A stretch of DNA of 64,000 bases from Sphingobacterium spiritivorum (GCF_016725325.1 NZ_CP068083.1:1240001-1304000), one strand, 5' to 3'; shown: positions 40,119 to 51,185, counted from the stretch's first letter. Translations and numbers: made by a program. Notes: generated from the letters alone by a model not told the origin.

Positions 40119-41837
40119 TTATCTGACCAAAACTTGTAATCGTTCACTTACGCAGGTTGTTTCTTTATCTACCTTCTGCACAAATATCCGCAAGGGTTTA
40201 TGGGACTGTTTAATGGTCAGTGTATTATTCTTACCTGTAGGTCTCACAAATTCACCACCTAACTCATCAAATTCATATAAGGGTTTCCCATCTTCATAAC
40301 TCCAGATATAGTTATATCGTTCATCCTCTTTTTCATCCACGAGGAGCAGCACTTTACCAGATCCCTTTATTTTCTTAATTTCCACTTTCTTTGGCGGATC
40401 TATTGCAGGTAATATACGTACAGTCACCGCAGTACGGGCAGATACCTGATCCTTCCAAACACTCTCCACATAATACGTTTTACTTTCTTTTGAACGCGGA
40501 ACAACAAAATTCGGAGTAGATCGTAAAATTTCACCACCGGATGGTAATTCATACCACTGATAGGTAATTCCGGATTGAGGATTTTTGACAGAGATGGCCT
40601 GATAACCATTGAAGCAGGTTTCCAGGGTATCTCCCCAGGTAGACACAGGTTTTGTCAGTAGGGTTTCCTTTTCGGCCTGTATATTCCACACAGCAGTATA
40701 AGTATGTTTGCCATGTTCTTCTGACCGCACCAATTTCGTATTGTCATATACAATGGCTTTGAGTTCATTCATACCGGAATGAAACATTCCCTTATTGATG
40801 TAGATTGCCTCTTTATCAACATCTATCTGCTCTCCGTTTAATATCCATTTTACATCAAGTGTATTAGGAGAAGGCTTGATCAGATTGAGTGAAAATTTAT
40901 TGACAGAATCTGCAGACAGGACGTGCGTAGATTTGGGAGAAGTATTTTTAATAGGATTAGTAAGTTTATGAATCGTTTCGACAAATGTCTCCTGGCAGAC
41001 ATTACAAAATGGTGCTACAAGGTATTGCATTTTACAAAATTCATGGGGTCTGAACCAGGTAGAAGGTGAAGCTTTAGAACCGTATGCATATACACCAATA
41101 CCATTTGTACCGATCCAGTTTTTCCACCTCACCTTAGTAGGATCCGCTTCCTGAGAACGGTTTGGTCCTTCGATAGCATATTGATTTCCGGCCCAGTATT
41201 CATCTGCCAGCACGGCAAAAGAATGCCCTATCTCATGTACAGCAATATCATTACTGGCAGCATTGACTGTAGCTGTTGCATATTTCCCTCCGGAACCTCC
41301 ATAGTAAGGTGAATTCACTAAAATCACAACCTGAGAGTAGTTTGGCATATGGTCTTTCAGTACTTTTTGAATAGCTTCCTCATGATGTGGTATGACCAAA
41401 CGATGCAATCCCATATTATCAAAACTACTTCCAAAGATCGTTTTAGGATTGGTAGTCGGAACATTTGTATTTCGCGTATACTGATTGAAACGAGCGGGCA
41501 TATTTCCATGTCCATGGTCATCTTTCGGACAATCATTGCTCACACCTTTGTGAATAGCGCCGGATTCTTCTGAAGGCGTACGGATTGCAAATACATTAAA
41601 GTAACTGCTATATTGACGAAAGGGTTCTGTGCTGAAAAAATAGCTGTTAAACCTCTTTGCATCCTCCACAAAAAAATCCAGTTCTGTTGCAGTATAACCA
41701 TCGGCCAGTATAACCATATTCACAATATGTTTATCAGTCCCCTGATACTGTAATGTATCGATCCGGTATTGCTGAGCAGAGGAGAGGTTAACAATTGACA
41801 AGATAGCCAATAATAAGAAAGCTCTTAATATATACAT
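40119..41837 (-). CDS. Secreted M64-family zinc metallopeptidase
   Basis: 572 residues with signal peptide MYILRAFLLLAILSIVNLSSA. The peptidase M64 (IgA-peptidase) domain opens with NMVILADGYTATELDFFVEDA (about 40-60). The active site is HEIGHSFAVLADEY: zinc ligands His201 and His205, catalytic Glu202, and the family-typical Asp212-Glu213. After about residue 300, tandem Ig-like segments carry Trp/Tyr-rich strands (YQWYELPSGGEIL near 425), as in surface-attached or secreted proteases. It follows the AraC regulator on the same strand with a 13-bp gap. Confidence 0.92.
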   Translation of the reverse strand: MYILRAFLLLAILSIVNLSSAQQYRIDTLQYQGTDKHIVNMVILADGYTATELDFFVEDAKRFNSYFFSTEPFRQYSSYFNVFAIRTPSEESGAIHKGVSNDCPKDDHGHGNMPARFNQYTRNTNVPTTNPKTIFGSSFDNMGLHRLVIPHHEEAIQKVLKDHMPNYSQVVILVNSPYYGGSGGKYATATVNAASNDIAVHEIGHSFAVLADEYWAGNQYAIEGPNRSQEADPTKVRWKNWIGTNGIGVYAYGSKASPSTWFRPHEFCKMQYLVAPFCNVCQETFVETIHKLTNPIKNTSPKSTHVLSADSVNKFSLNLIKPSPNTLDVKWILNGEQIDVDKEAIYINKGMFHSGMNELKAIVYDNTKLVRSEEHGKHTYTAVWNIQAEKETLLTKPVSTWGDTLETCFNGYQAISVKNPQSGITYQWYELPSGGEILRSTPNFVVPRSKESKTYYVESVWKDQVSARTAVTVRILPAIDPPKKVEIKKIKGSGKVLLLVDEKEDERYNYIWSYEDGKPLYEFDELGGEFVRPTGKNNTLTIKQSHKPLRIFVQKVDKETTCVSERLQVLVR

Positions 41838-41850
41838 GTTACGTATTTGT

Positions 41851-42729
41851 TTATAATCCTTTGGCTTTATAAGTCGTCAGATAGTCACTTGGAGATAATT
41901 TGGTTACTTTCTTAAATACTCTGTTGAAATTCACAACATTGTTAAATCCGGTACGGAAAGCGATATCGGCCACATTCTCAGACAGTCCGTTGATCAGTAA
42001 CTTACAGGCTTGCTCGACACGGATTTCATTTAGAAAAGTTACATAGGTCTTACGTGTATGCTTTTTGAAATACTTACAAAAAGCATGGGGTGTCATATGT
42101 GCAATAGACGAGATCTGTTCCAGGGAGATCTTCTCTGCAAAATGTTTAAAAGTATATTGGAAGATATCATTGATACGTATTCCTTCTGCATCAGAATATT
42201 TTTTCTGCGGAATTCCGGTATAGAGTGAGGTCCACAGTTCTATTTTTTTACTCAGATAATCGACAAGATCCAGAAATTGCAGAAGCCTGGAAGTGCCTTC
42301 TGCGGCATTGATATCCAGAAATCGGGATTTCAGATGGACAGCATAATCTGCAGTTAGTTTTTTACTCCCCTGTATATGTTCCAGAAATGACTTGACACTA
42401 TCAAATTCGGAAAGATTCAGAAAGCTTGTGAAATTATGGTAATCAAAAAAGATATGAATCGCATGAATACCTTTCTCATTTGCCTGCTCTGAAACCATAT
42501 CAGCTTTCTTGAACATATGCGGCTCATCTGCATCTACAATAAAGATTTCATCTTCCTGAAAATGATGGGAGAAATTTCCGATCAGGAAAGTGCCCTTCCC
42601 TTTCAGAATATAGGTCAGCTGGATTTCTTTGTGCCTGTGGTAGTTTCCATAAAATTCAGGCAGGATATCTTCCTGAACACAAACAGAACCCTGATCCGGA
42701 ACCGGAACTGTAAACTGGACAATTCTCAT
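41851..42729 (-). CDS. AraC-family transcription regulator
   Basis: 292 residues. An N-terminal cupin sensor (about 1-90) includes HRHKEIQLTYILKGKGTFLIG and DADEPHMF. The C-terminal AraC double helix-turn-helix lies at about 190-288 (ISLEQISSIAHMTPHAFCKYFKKHT and VADIAFRTGFNNVVNFNRVFKK). It probably senses a sugar and controls neighbouring genes, which are a peptidase and fucosidases; this is inferred from position. A TATATTTG -7 box is at the complement of 42768-42775. Confidence 0.93.
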   Translation of the reverse strand: MRIVQFTVPVPDQGSVCVQEDILPEFYGNYHRHKEIQLTYILKGKGTFLIGNFSHHFQEDEIFIVDADEPHMFKKADMVSEQANEKGIHAIHIFFDYHNFTSFLNLSEFDSVKSFLEHIQGSKKLTADYAVHLKSRFLDINAAEGTSRLLQFLDLVDYLSKKIELWTSLYTGIPQKKYSDAEGIRINDIFQYTFKHFAEKISLEQISSIAHMTPHAFCKYFKKHTRKTYVTFLNEIRVEQACKLLINGLSENVADIAFRTGFNNVVNFNRVFKKVTKLSPSDYLTTYKAKGL

Positions 42730-42811
42730 TTTTCACCTGCAATAAAACTAATATTGTTCATTATGTCCAAATATAAGATTTTTTATAGCAAAAAATGTAA
42801 AGCTAAGATGT

Positions 42812-44062
42812 TTACATTTTTTGAAGTTCCTTTTTCAGTGTCGTCATAAAATCAGGGTTAGCCGGATCAGCTCCTTTTAAATTCACGACTTTCAAAGTCG
42901 CGGGATTCACCCATAGATATGCGGGAAATTGGGTTACATTATAATTATTGATAATAAAATCTTTATCCGTTACATTCAGCAGATAATTATTAAGTCCCAT
43001 TCCCAGCGTCTTACTCCCCTTTTGCCATTCTTCAAATTGTTTTTCTACAGAAAGATAAATAACCGGTACACCAAGTGTTTTCAATTGTGGTTCTTTCCGC
43101 AATAATTCCGGAATATCCATTTTGGAAAACCGGTCTTTACTGGACCATAATGCGACAATCAGCATTTTATCTTTATTAAACCCGGATAGGTGTAAAGAAT
43201 CACCTTGTACATTACGGGGTGTAATATTCGGAAACGCCGGCATATTTTCATAGAAATCTTTTACACGGTCTACTTTTTCCCGGGCCGCAAGCGTCAGAGG
43301 ATGCTGCACAATAACGGGTTCCAGGCTGTCCAGGACTGCGGCATATTTTGCATAATTATCCTCTCTGATTGTTATAAACCGAAAAAGATAAGGTGTCATT
43401 AAAGAAGCACGATGTGCCGGATTGACTACAAACGAAGCACTGGCCTCAATCTTAGGATCCAGCGCCGCTAATGCCCTGCTTTCGGCCTGCGTAGCATGCA
43501 TACGATCTACAGCACGACCATACGCCTCATCTTGTCCCCGTCCCAGCGTCAGCAACAATTCGTTTAGCTGGTTTTTTTCATTTGAAAGGCTGTTAATTTT
43601 CTGTTTCAATTCAGCCTGTTTAGCTTCCACAGCCTTATTAAATGCTAAAAGATCATTTGACGCCTGGGAGTTTGTCTTTATGGTTGCTTCCTGAATGATA
43701 TTTTTGTCCTTATAGCGGATCACTTCAAAATCATACGTGCAATCATTCTCTAAAAATACAGGCAAAACATATTTGAAGGGCTTGATTCCTTCCCCCTTAT
43801 CTGCACGGACTATCAGCTCATAAATACCATCACTGGCCAATTCTCCTTCCAGCTCGAATATTCCGTTTTGAATGGTGGTCTTCTGAAATTGTTGCAACTG
43901 ATTGTCATGATTCTGCAGATATACCTGCTGTCCGTCATTAAAATCAACCTTTCCTGTAATTTTATATTTGATAATACCACCCTTTTTAGGCGTATCTTTA
44001 GGATTGGAAGTACAGGATAACAATCCCGTTAAAAGAAGAATACAGAAAAGATATTTTTTCAT
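42812..44062 (-). CDS. TlpA-like lipoprotein lacking the redox cysteines
   Basis: 416 residues with lipobox LLSC (Cys17). The N-terminal DUF4369-like beta domain (about 30-120) starts YKITGKVDFNDGQQVYLQNHD. A helical linker (about 130-230) follows, then a C-terminal thioredoxin-like domain (about 275-416). Where TlpA proteins have WCxxC, this one has Trp306-Ser-Ser-Lys-Asp310, so both catalytic cysteines are replaced. The cis-proline segment NVTQFPAYLWVNP is kept. It probably binds rather than reduces. It is between the regulator and the GH95 gene, all on the minus strand. Confidence 0.85.
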   Translation of the reverse strand: MKKYLFCILLLTGLLSCTSNPKDTPKKGGIIKYKITGKVDFNDGQQVYLQNHDNQLQQFQKTTIQNGIFELEGELASDGIYELIVRADKGEGIKPFKYVLPVFLENDCTYDFEVIRYKDKNIIQEATIKTNSQASNDLLAFNKAVEAKQAELKQKINSLSNEKNQLNELLLTLGRGQDEAYGRAVDRMHATQAESRALAALDPKIEASASFVVNPAHRASLMTPYLFRFITIREDNYAKYAAVLDSLEPVIVQHPLTLAAREKVDRVKDFYENMPAFPNITPRNVQGDSLHLSGFNKDKMLIVALWSSKDRFSKMDIPELLRKEPQLKTLGVPVIYLSVEKQFEEWQKGSKTLGMGLNNYLLNVTDKDFIINNYNVTQFPAYLWVNPATLKVVNLKGADPANPDFMTTLKKELQKM

Positions 44063-44237
44063 ATTTGGCTATAATTTATACTATCTCAAATCCGCTGTAA
44101 AGCCGCTTGTGTAACAGACAAACAAAATTGACAACTGAATATACAAAATTCGTATGAAGAATTCTGCCATCAGTCGTGCCTTTCTGTTTCACGGAAAGCG
44201 ACACAGACAAAGCGGAAATGAGTCTTACTCGTCCTTA

Positions 44238-46574
44238 TTAATCCAGTTTATGCTGCACCACCACATCATTGACCAATACAAGTGCATATCCTGTTCCTCC
44301 CGTGATTTTATATTCCAGCACCCGACCATCTTTCCAGATCATATCTATAGTATGTCCCCCTCTGGCTTTGAGTCCTTTCACCTGTCCGCTTTTCCACGCA
44401 GAAGGCAAAGCCGGTAATAAATGAATAAATCCGGAATGACTCTGAATCAGCATCTCTGCAATTCCTGCCGACCCTCCAAAATTACCATCGATCTGAAAAG
44501 GCGGATGTGCACAGAAAAGATTGGGATATGTACCACCACCGGCACGGTAATCAGTGTCATCACGATAAGCTGGTTTCAACAACTGTCTGAGGATCTCGAG
44601 AGAATGGTTTCCATCCTGCAATCTTGCCCAGAACAAAATCTTCCATGCTCTGGACCACCCTGTGCCCTCATCTCCTCTTACAGTAAGTGTCTTCTTAGCT
44701 GCATCTACATACTCAGGAGTGATCTGAGGTGATATAAAGTTGGCCGGATACAGCCCATACAAATGAGAAACATGTCTATGTTGCGGCTCTACTTCTTCAT
44801 AATCTTCCAGCCATTCCTGTACGCTGCCACTTTTACTAATCAATACAGGTGGTGCAAGTTGCTGGATCTGTGTCCGCAGCGTATCTGTAAAAGTATTATA
44901 CTGCCCAAGAATACTATCTGCGTCTATCAGATTCCTGTATAATTCTCTGACGATCTGATTATCTATAGCCGGTCCCATTACTACTGCAGCAGTTTTCCCG
45001 TTTTTCAGCCGGAAAGCATTTTCGGGAGATACAGAAGGAGAAGTCACGAGCCATCCGGTCTTCGGATCTTTCACCATTGTATGCGCATAAAAACGGGCTG
45101 CTCCCTGCATAACGGGATATACTTCCTTGAGATATGCGGTATCTCTGGTAAACTGATAATGTTCCCACAGATGGTTGCACAACCACCCGGAAGCTGTACT
45201 TGCCCCCCAGGAAGCCTGTTCTCCGGGAGCAGAATATCCCCATACATTTGTCATCATATACACCACCCACCCAGGAGCATTATAATAAGCTTTGGCTGTT
45301 TTCTCTCCTGTTTTTGCAATTTTTTTGATCAGCTCTATAAAAGGAACATGATACTCTGAAAGATTATTGACTTCGACTCCCCAGTGATTCATCTGCGCAT
45401 TAATATTGAGATGATAATCCCCGTTCCAGGGCGTCTGAATCTGGTGTGCCCAGAGTCCCTGCAGATTAGGCGGTAGTGCTCCTTTTACTTCTGGAGCAGT
45501 ACTTGAAATATTAAGATATCTTCCAAACTGATAATACAGGGCTGCCAGTCCGTTATCCTGTGCAGGATTATCGTAAAAAGCCCGGAGACGTTTATCTGTT
45601 GTTATACCAGACTTATCCGTCTCATCTTCGAGTTGCAAATCTACCCGGTTAAAAACAGATTCATATCGGGAGAGATGCTGCTTGAAGAGCTGCGGGTAAG
45701 GTGTATCATACGCCAGTTTCAACTGCTCATTTACGTATTGCTGAGGGTCAGCATGAAAGTAACTCGTTGCTGCCGCAAAGAAGATTAATACTTCTGAGGC
45801 TTTAGAAACAGTCAGTGCTGTATCCGAAGCGGCCACTTTTCCTCCTCTGTGGAATATCCTGATTTTGGATGAAAAAGAAATTCCGTTACCTCCCTTTCCA
45901 TCAGGCAATACTCCTGACATGGAAAATTCATTACCTTTTGAAGTATATTGTGCCCGTTCCTCTCTGCTTAGCGATGCAGAAAAATTCAAGGCTCCTTTTT
46001 TACTTGACGTAAGCCGTACTACACCCACATTCTGATCATAAGATGTAAAATATTCACGGGTATATTTTACTCCGTTGATGGTAAAGTGAGTCCGCGCTAC
46101 AGCATCTTTAAGGTCAAGGGATCTTTCATAGTCTGCAGGCTGGTTAGCGCCCGTAAACTGCAGATTTAAAAATCCAAGATTCTGATAGCATCCAAAAGGC
46201 ACATTTGCACCATTTCCATGTCCGCTTCCTTTACCACTGGTTACAAAATTCTTATTAACCAGCTGTTCAGCTTCATCATTTTTACCCTCGAACAGCAACT
46301 TTTGAATTTCGCCTACACTTTTATACGCGGCGTAATTGTTGGGATCTTCTTCACTTCCGGACCACATGGATATCTCATTGAGTACGATCTTTTCCTTCTG
46401 AACTCCACCATCAGGCATCATACCAATCAATCCGTTTCCCAAAGGTAATGTCTCTTCCCATCTATTTGCAGGCTTATCATACCATAGTTTTAAGGAATTT
46501 GATTGTGCAACAACAGTTGAAAGACCAGTTAAAAATGTACAGGTCAGAATAAGGATTTTTTTTCTCATGAGCAT
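44238..46574 (-). CDS. GH95 alpha-L-fucosidase
   Basis: Secreted glycoside hydrolase. 778 residues with a signal peptide ([20 protein letters not shown]). The N-terminal beta domain contains [21 protein letters not shown] (about 30-50) and the [18 protein letters not shown] motif. The (alpha/alpha)6 barrel has [18 protein letters not shown] (about 392-409), [20 protein letters not shown] and [22 protein letters not shown]. These fit the GH95 family of fucosidases, which also includes some L-galactosidases. It sits next to a GH29 enzyme, so the pair may remove fucose with different linkages. Confidence 0.93.
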   Translation of the reverse strand: MLMRKKILILTCTFLTGLSTVVAQSNSLKLWYDKPANRWEETLPLGNGLIGMMPDGGVQKEKIVLNEISMWSGSEEDPNNYAAYKSVGEIQKLLFEGKNDEAEQLVNKNFVTSGKGSGHGNGANVPFGCYQNLGFLNLQFTGANQPADYERSLDLKDAVARTHFTINGVKYTREYFTSYDQNVGVVRLTSSKKGALNFSASLSREERAQYTSKGNEFSMSGVLPDGKGGNGISFSSKIRIFHRGGKVAASDTALTVSKASEVLIFFAAATSYFHADPQQYVNEQLKLAYDTPYPQLFKQHLSRYESVFNRVDLQLEDETDKSGITTDKRLRAFYDNPAQDNGLAALYYQFGRYLNISSTAPEVKGALPPNLQGLWAHQIQTPWNGDYHLNINAQMNHWGVEVNNLSEYHVPFIELIKKIAKTGEKTAKAYYNAPGWVVYMMTNVWGYSAPGEQASWGASTASGWLCNHLWEHYQFTRDTAYLKEVYPVMQGAARFYAHTMVKDPKTGWLVTSPSVSPENAFRLKNGKTAAVVMGPAIDNQIVRELYRNLIDADSILGQYNTFTDTLRTQIQQLAPPVLISKSGSVQEWLEDYEEVEPQHRHVSHLYGLYPANFISPQITPEYVDAAKKTLTVRGDEGTGWSRAWKILFWARLQDGNHSLEILRQLLKPAYRDDTDYRAGGGTYPNLFCAHPPFQIDGNFGGSAGIAEMLIQSHSGFIHLLPALPSAWKSGQVKGLKARGGHTIDMIWKDGRVLEYKITGGTGYALVLVNDVVVQHKLD

Positions 46575-46661
46575 ATAATAGTTATCAAATACCCTTGCGA
46601 ACTGCTAAAGGAAAGCAATTGGCAAGGGTATATTTTTTAGTAAGTGTACTATAGGTACAGC

Positions 46662-48542
46662 TTATGGGATATATAATTCAAAACCTGCTGCTGAAAATGT
46701 ATTACCTAACGTTTCTTTAGGTATAAATTTAAGATATTTCGTGTTGACAGGTTTATCAAAAAAGATTTTTTGCAGAATCGGATTCGCTTTGATATTCGCA
46801 AACTCTCCGTTTTGGATCAGTTTCCAGTCTTTGTTATCGTCACTTGCATAAATCTCATATTTAGTCGGCAACCCTTCTGTACTGGCATCCTGTCTCGGAA
46901 GATACCCCAATCCGGATAAAGCAGCATTTACTTCAAATACAATCCCTTTGTCAGCATTTTTGGTTACGCCAAATGTGTGCGGATTACCATCAAAAGCTTT
47001 TTCCAGCCCTGCAATCGGGTGAACAGTATATTGCTTAGAGGAAAGAGTTTTGACAGCCGTTGCTGATAAAGTAAACGGTTCATCAAATTCTTTGAACAAT
47101 CCAAAATCACTCAACGCCGGTGCAACAGGAGCATAAAGATGTAATCTGAGTTTACCCGCTTTGACCGGCTTGTCCAATTTGATTAAACGCGTCGAACCAA
47201 TACTGGTTGCTCTGGCAAGCGGTGTCCATTTGTTCTGCGCCCACACTTCGATAAATACACTATCCAGTCGCTGTCCCAATTTAATATTTTCACGCAGACG
47301 GATCAGGTTAAACTCTTTCTCACCTTTCAATTCGATTTCCAGTGTAGGATTATGCACATTGTCTTCTGTTGCCCAATAAGAATAACGGTCATTGTCCAGT
47401 ACATTCTCTGGATTAAACAACTTGGCTTTTCCCCGCACGTTAGATGCCTTTAGCTTTGCTCCCTGAGTCAGATTATGACGAAACGTTTCTGTTATCTTTT
47501 TACCAAAAGCTGCCAGCGAACGTACATCATTTTCATGAAGCTGTCCGGATGGCATCGGAGCGAGACCCAAATTCATATTTGCGCCACGTCCTACACTTTT
47601 CAGATAAATCTCAAAAAGCTGATTAGGTGTCTTGACTTTATCATTCTGATCTGCATGATAAAACCATCCCGGTCTCTGAGGGACATCGCATTCCGCCGGA
47701 ATCCAGTATTTACCATCCCGATCTCCGGTAGGCAGATTGCTGTCATCTACTACTCCGGGTACAGGTTTTTTCCCATCCAGACTTTTAGGCGTGATAGTCG
47801 CCCAGCTAGTTTCTGCTGCAAATCCATGTTCATTGCCGACCCATCTCATATCCGGGCCTACATCACTAAATATCATGGCCATTGGCTGCAGTTTGCGTAC
47901 AATAGGCCATGTTTTTTCTTCCCAGGCATAATAGGTAGTACGATCTACTACTCTTTTCTCATTCCTCCCACCATAGTAACCATCCCCGCCGTTGGCACCG
48001 TCATGCCAGGATGTAAACAGCTCACCATAATTAGACATCAGTTCACGGAGTTGTTCCCGATAAGCATCAGCATAAGCCGGAGTACCATAACGGGTATCAT
48101 TACGATCCCAGGCAGACAGATACACGCCAAATTTCATTCCTGCACGATGTGTCGCAGTCATAAATTCTTTGACCATATCTCCTTTTCCATTCTTCCAGGG
48201 TGTAGACGCAATACTATATGTAGTCGTAGCAGTGGGCCACAGACAGAAGCCATCATGGTGTTTGGCCACGCTGATCAGCCCTTTAAATCCGGCACTGGCT
48301 GCCGCCTGAGCAATCTGATCGGCATTGAAATCTGAGGGATTAAACAGAGAAGTCGGTGCATCTCCATATCCCCATTCCTTATTCTGGAAAGTAGTAGGAG
48401 TAAAATGTATCAAACTGTACATCTCCATTTCATGCCATTTCAATTGTCTCTCCGAAGGGACTGCGCCATATGGCTTTGGTTCTTGCTGTGCAATTAAACA
48501 AGCGGGCAACAACAATGCCCCTATTAGGTTGGTAAACTTCAT
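46662..48542 (-). CDS. GH29 alpha-L-fucosidase with discoidin-like C-terminus
   Basis: 626 residues with signal peptide MKFTNLIGALLLPACLIA. The GH29 catalytic domain covers about 25-355: VAKHHDGFCLWPT (near 90) and the nucleophile Asp181 in SWHDGANGG. A discoidin-like F5/8 type C-like domain (about 370-500) and a further beta domain (540-626) follow, typical of the GH29-B subfamily acting on branched or linked fucose. It lies 87 bp upstream of the GH95 gene on the same strand; transcription together is likely. Confidence 0.94.
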   Translation of the reverse strand: MKFTNLIGALLLPACLIAQQEPKPYGAVPSERQLKWHEMEMYSLIHFTPTTFQNKEWGYGDAPTSLFNPSDFNADQIAQAAASAGFKGLISVAKHHDGFCLWPTATTTYSIASTPWKNGKGDMVKEFMTATHRAGMKFGVYLSAWDRNDTRYGTPAYADAYREQLRELMSNYGELFTSWHDGANGGDGYYGGRNEKRVVDRTTYYAWEEKTWPIVRKLQPMAMIFSDVGPDMRWVGNEHGFAAETSWATITPKSLDGKKPVPGVVDDSNLPTGDRDGKYWIPAECDVPQRPGWFYHADQNDKVKTPNQLFEIYLKSVGRGANMNLGLAPMPSGQLHENDVRSLAAFGKKITETFRHNLTQGAKLKASNVRGKAKLFNPENVLDNDRYSYWATEDNVHNPTLEIELKGEKEFNLIRLRENIKLGQRLDSVFIEVWAQNKWTPLARATSIGSTRLIKLDKPVKAGKLRLHLYAPVAPALSDFGLFKEFDEPFTLSATAVKTLSSKQYTVHPIAGLEKAFDGNPHTFGVTKNADKGIVFEVNAALSGLGYLPRQDASTEGLPTKYEIYASDDNKDWKLIQNGEFANIKANPILQKIFFDKPVNTKYLKFIPKETLGNTFSAAGFELYIP

Positions 48543-48640
48543 CTGGTAGTAAGTAAAACAAAACCGTAAAATACAGTTTTTTTAGAGAAAAAATATATAA
48601 ATATAACATATGGATTTCAATTGATTATATAGAATTTATT

Positions 48641-48671
48641 TATAACACATTATTTTTTAGAATGTGTTATA
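48641..48671. promoter_or_regulatory. Palindrome upstream of the catalase gene
   Basis: TATAACACATT and AATGTGTTATA, 11-bp arms with a 9-bp spacer, directly upstream of the likely promoter of katA. This looks like a dimer-binding site for a transcription factor. AACACATTATTT is shared with the region at 51180-51191. Confidence 0.6.
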
Positions 48672-48686
48672 TCTAATAGATGTCCC

Positions 48687-48694
48687 TACTTTTG
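48687..48694 (+). promoter_or_regulatory. -7 promoter box for catalase
   Basis: TACTTTTG fits TAnnTTTG. No good TTG at 19-21 bp; that position overlaps the palindrome at 48641-48671. Activator dependence is possible. Confidence 0.5.
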
Positions 48695-48734
48695 AAGGGT
48701 AAACTAAAGAGAGAAATGTATAATAATAAAGGTT

Positions 48735-50231
48735 ATGGAAGAAAATAAAAAGAAAATTACAACTGCATCCGGTGCCCCTGTAGTAAATTATGAAGACACA
48801 ATGACAGCTGGCCCAAGAGGCCCTGTTTTATTGCAGGATTACTTTCTGCATGAGAAATTGGCGCATTTTAACAGAGAGCGCATACCGGAAAGAATTGTGC
48901 ACGCCAAAGGTTCGGGTGCTTATGGCACATTTACCGTGACCAATGATATTACTCAATATACACGCGCAAAATTTTTGAATGAGATTGGTAAACAGACCAG
49001 ATTGTTCATCCGCTTCTCTACAGTGGGAGGCGAAAAAGGATCTGCTGATTCTGAACGTGATCCGCGGGGATTTGCTGTTAAATTCTATACAGAAGACGGA
49101 AACTATGACTTAGTTGGTAACAACACTCCGGTATTCTTTGTAAAGGATGCAAAAAAATTCCCTGACTTTATCCACACACAGAAACGTGACCCATATACGA
49201 ACTGCAAATCGCCGACAATGATGTGGGATTTCTGGTCCTTAAATCCGGAGTCCTTGCATCAGGTTACTATTCTGATGTCAGACAGAGGAACACCTTACGG
49301 ATACCGTCATATGCACGGTTTTGGAAGCCACACTTTCTCGATGATCAATGCCAATAATGAATTGGTTTATGTAAAATATCATTTCCGTACCGAGCAAGGC
49401 ATTAAGAACCTGACCGATGCTGAGGCTGCTGACATGAAACGTGAAGATCCTGACTACGCACAGCGTGATCTTGTGGAAGCTATAGACAACGGTAATTTCC
49501 CGAAATGGAAATTATACATACAGGTCATGACTGTAGAGCAAACCAAAACATTCCGATGGAATCCTTTTGACCTGACAAAAGTATGGTCACAGAAAGAATA
49601 TCCGCTTATAGAAGTCGGTGTAATGGAATTAAACGAAAATCCTGACAACTATTTTGCACATGTGGAACAAGCTGCTTTTGCACCGGCACATGTTGTCGAT
49701 GGCATCAGCTTTTCACCGGATAAAATGCTGCAGGGACGAATCCTGTCATACCCGGATGCTCAACGCTATCGTCTGGGTGGAAATTATGAACAAATTCCGG
49801 TAAACAGATGTCCTTTTATGGTCACAAACTATCAAAGAGATGGCCTGATGACAGTCAATGGAAACAGCGGTTCCGATCCGAACTATTACCCGAATAGTTT
49901 TGATGGTCACTATGAAGATCAGAGCTACAAAGAGCCTGCCATACAGTTGGACAGCACTATAGGTGATTATTATGATCGTAATGCTCCCGGAGAAGACGAT
50001 CATTACACGCAACCTGGAGATCTCTACAGACTATTAGATGCCGAGCAGAAACAGCATCTGATCAATAATATTGTTGGCGCAATGTCAGGTATTGACGGAC
50101 CTAAAAAGATGGAAATCATCAACCGCCAATTGTGTCATTGGTTCAGAGCAGATATCAACCTGGGTATAGGAGTCGCACAAGGATTGGGTTTGGATATGGC
50201 CGAATTAAGTAAGCATATGCCACAAAAATAG
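48735..50231 (+). CDS. katA: Monofunctional heme catalase (clade 3)
   Basis: Breaks down hydrogen peroxide. 498 residues of the small-subunit catalase type. Catalytic His56 lies in [12 protein letters not shown], with Asn in [11 protein letters not shown] and the heme ligand tyrosine in [14 protein letters not shown]. No C-terminal extra domain. It starts without a signal peptide, so it is cytoplasmic. It is a monocistronic gene between its own promoter region and the shared hairpin at 50261, next to a divergent-type iron gene that shares a promoter-region sequence. Confidence 0.97.
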   Translation: MEENKKKITTASGAPVVNYEDTMTAGPRGPVLLQDYFLHEKLAHFNRERIPERIVHAKGSGAYGTFTVTNDITQYTRAKFLNEIGKQTRLFIRFSTVGGEKGSADSERDPRGFAVKFYTEDGNYDLVGNNTPVFFVKDAKKFPDFIHTQKRDPYTNCKSPTMMWDFWSLNPESLHQVTILMSDRGTPYGYRHMHGFGSHTFSMINANNELVYVKYHFRTEQGIKNLTDAEAADMKREDPDYAQRDLVEAIDNGNFPKWKLYIQVMTVEQTKTFRWNPFDLTKVWSQKEYPLIEVGVMELNENPDNYFAHVEQAAFAPAHVVDGISFSPDKMLQGRILSYPDAQRYRLGGNYEQIPVNRCPFMVTNYQRDGLMTVNGNSGSDPNYYPNSFDGHYEDQSYKEPAIQLDSTIGDYYDRNAPGEDDHYTQPGDLYRLLDAEQKQHLINNIVGAMSGIDGPKKMEIINRQLCHWFRADINLGIGVAQGLGLDMAELSKHMPQK

Positions 50232-50260
50232 CAGACATCAAATCTGCATTTAAGACAATG

Positions 50261-50296
50261 GATAAGGCCCGGTTTCTTTGAAATCCGGGCCTTATC
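50261..50296. terminator. Shared terminator between katA and the SIP gene
   Basis: A perfect 12-bp stem (GATAAGGCCCGG, 50261-50272; CCGGGCCTTATC, 50285-50296) between convergent genes, then TTTAAAT. Confidence 0.8.
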
Positions 50297-50321
50297 TTTA
50301 AATCAGATTTCCTGTTTTATA

Positions 50322-51155
50322 TTAACCGGATGGCTTACCATAACTTTCTTCATGTCTGTCTGCAGCAGACCCGTCTTCTGTCTGTCCGGCTTTCCAATAG
50401 GAATACGCATACAGTTCATCTTTGGTCCATTCCAATTCTTTTCTGAAATAATTGCGCAACTCTTTTACAGTACGGTATTCCGTCGCAACATAAGCGAATT
50501 TGCGGACATGCTCCGGTATTTCAATATCCTTGGCAAAGGAAGCCAGCTCACTGCTATTTTCCGGATTTATATTGTGTAGCCAGTGGATATGGTATGAAGC
50601 ATTAATTTCCGGTTCGATTTCATCTTCTTTGCCATGGACTTCCAGAAGTACTTCCGCATGTGCACTGGCTGGAAGGTCTTCCAGAATAGCAGATATAACC
50701 GGAATAGCTGTTGCGTCTCCGATCAGAAAATACCAGTCTGCCTCTGCATAAAGAACAGAGGGATCCATATGCATCATAATACCCAGCAAATCCCCTTCCT
50801 TAGCATGAATGGCCCATCTGGATGCAGGCCCCGCCTCTCCGTGTGCTACAAAATCAATCATAAGTTGTTTCTTTTCCACATCAATTGCCCGGTGGGTATA
50901 CGTCCGTACAACCGGGGCTACTTCAGGAGCAGGGTATAGCCACTTTCCAGCCTCAAAATCAAATGTCGGAAAATGGATTTCATCTACTCCGGCCGGAGGA
51001 ATTAAGATCTTGTTATTAACGCCTATCGTCGCATCTGCATATAAAGGAACGTCTTCTGATGTCAAAATAATGCGGATCAGGTGTGGAGTCAAATAGATTT
51101 TTTCAACTACTCTGGCTTCAAACTGACCTGATCTACTTTTTGTCTTAGCTGCCAT
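50322..51155 (-). CDS. Siderophore-interacting protein (ViuB-like ferric-siderophore reductase)
   Basis: Releases iron from imported siderophores by NAD(P)H- and FAD-dependent reduction. 277 residues. The FAD-binding part shows the family's RTYTHRAIDVEKKQLMIDFV (about 84-103) and the next segment HGEAGPASRWA. The C-terminal SIP domain has YFLIGDATAIPVISAILEDLP (about 142-162). An AT-rich palindrome at 51186-51208, 31 bp before the ATG, resembles a Fur/PerR-family box and would give iron control. The transporter for the siderophore is not in this window. Confidence 0.92.
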   Translation of the reverse strand: MAAKTKSRSGQFEARVVEKIYLTPHLIRIILTSEDVPLYADATIGVNNKILIPPAGVDEIHFPTFDFEAGKWLYPAPEVAPVVRTYTHRAIDVEKKQLMIDFVAHGEAGPASRWAIHAKEGDLLGIMMHMDPSVLYAEADWYFLIGDATAIPVISAILEDLPASAHAEVLLEVHGKEDEIEPEINASYHIHWLHNINPENSSELASFAKDIEIPEHVRKFAYVATEYRTVKELRNYFRKELEWTKDELYAYSYWKAGQTEDGSAADRHEESYGKPSG

Positions 51156-51185
51156 AAATGTATTGTTTTAATCAAAATTAACACA

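Noticed and set aside
47475..48335. A 286-codon open frame antisense to the GH29 gene
   Set aside because: A shadow of the fucosidase coding strand; Cys/Ile/Arg-rich with no recognisable domain.
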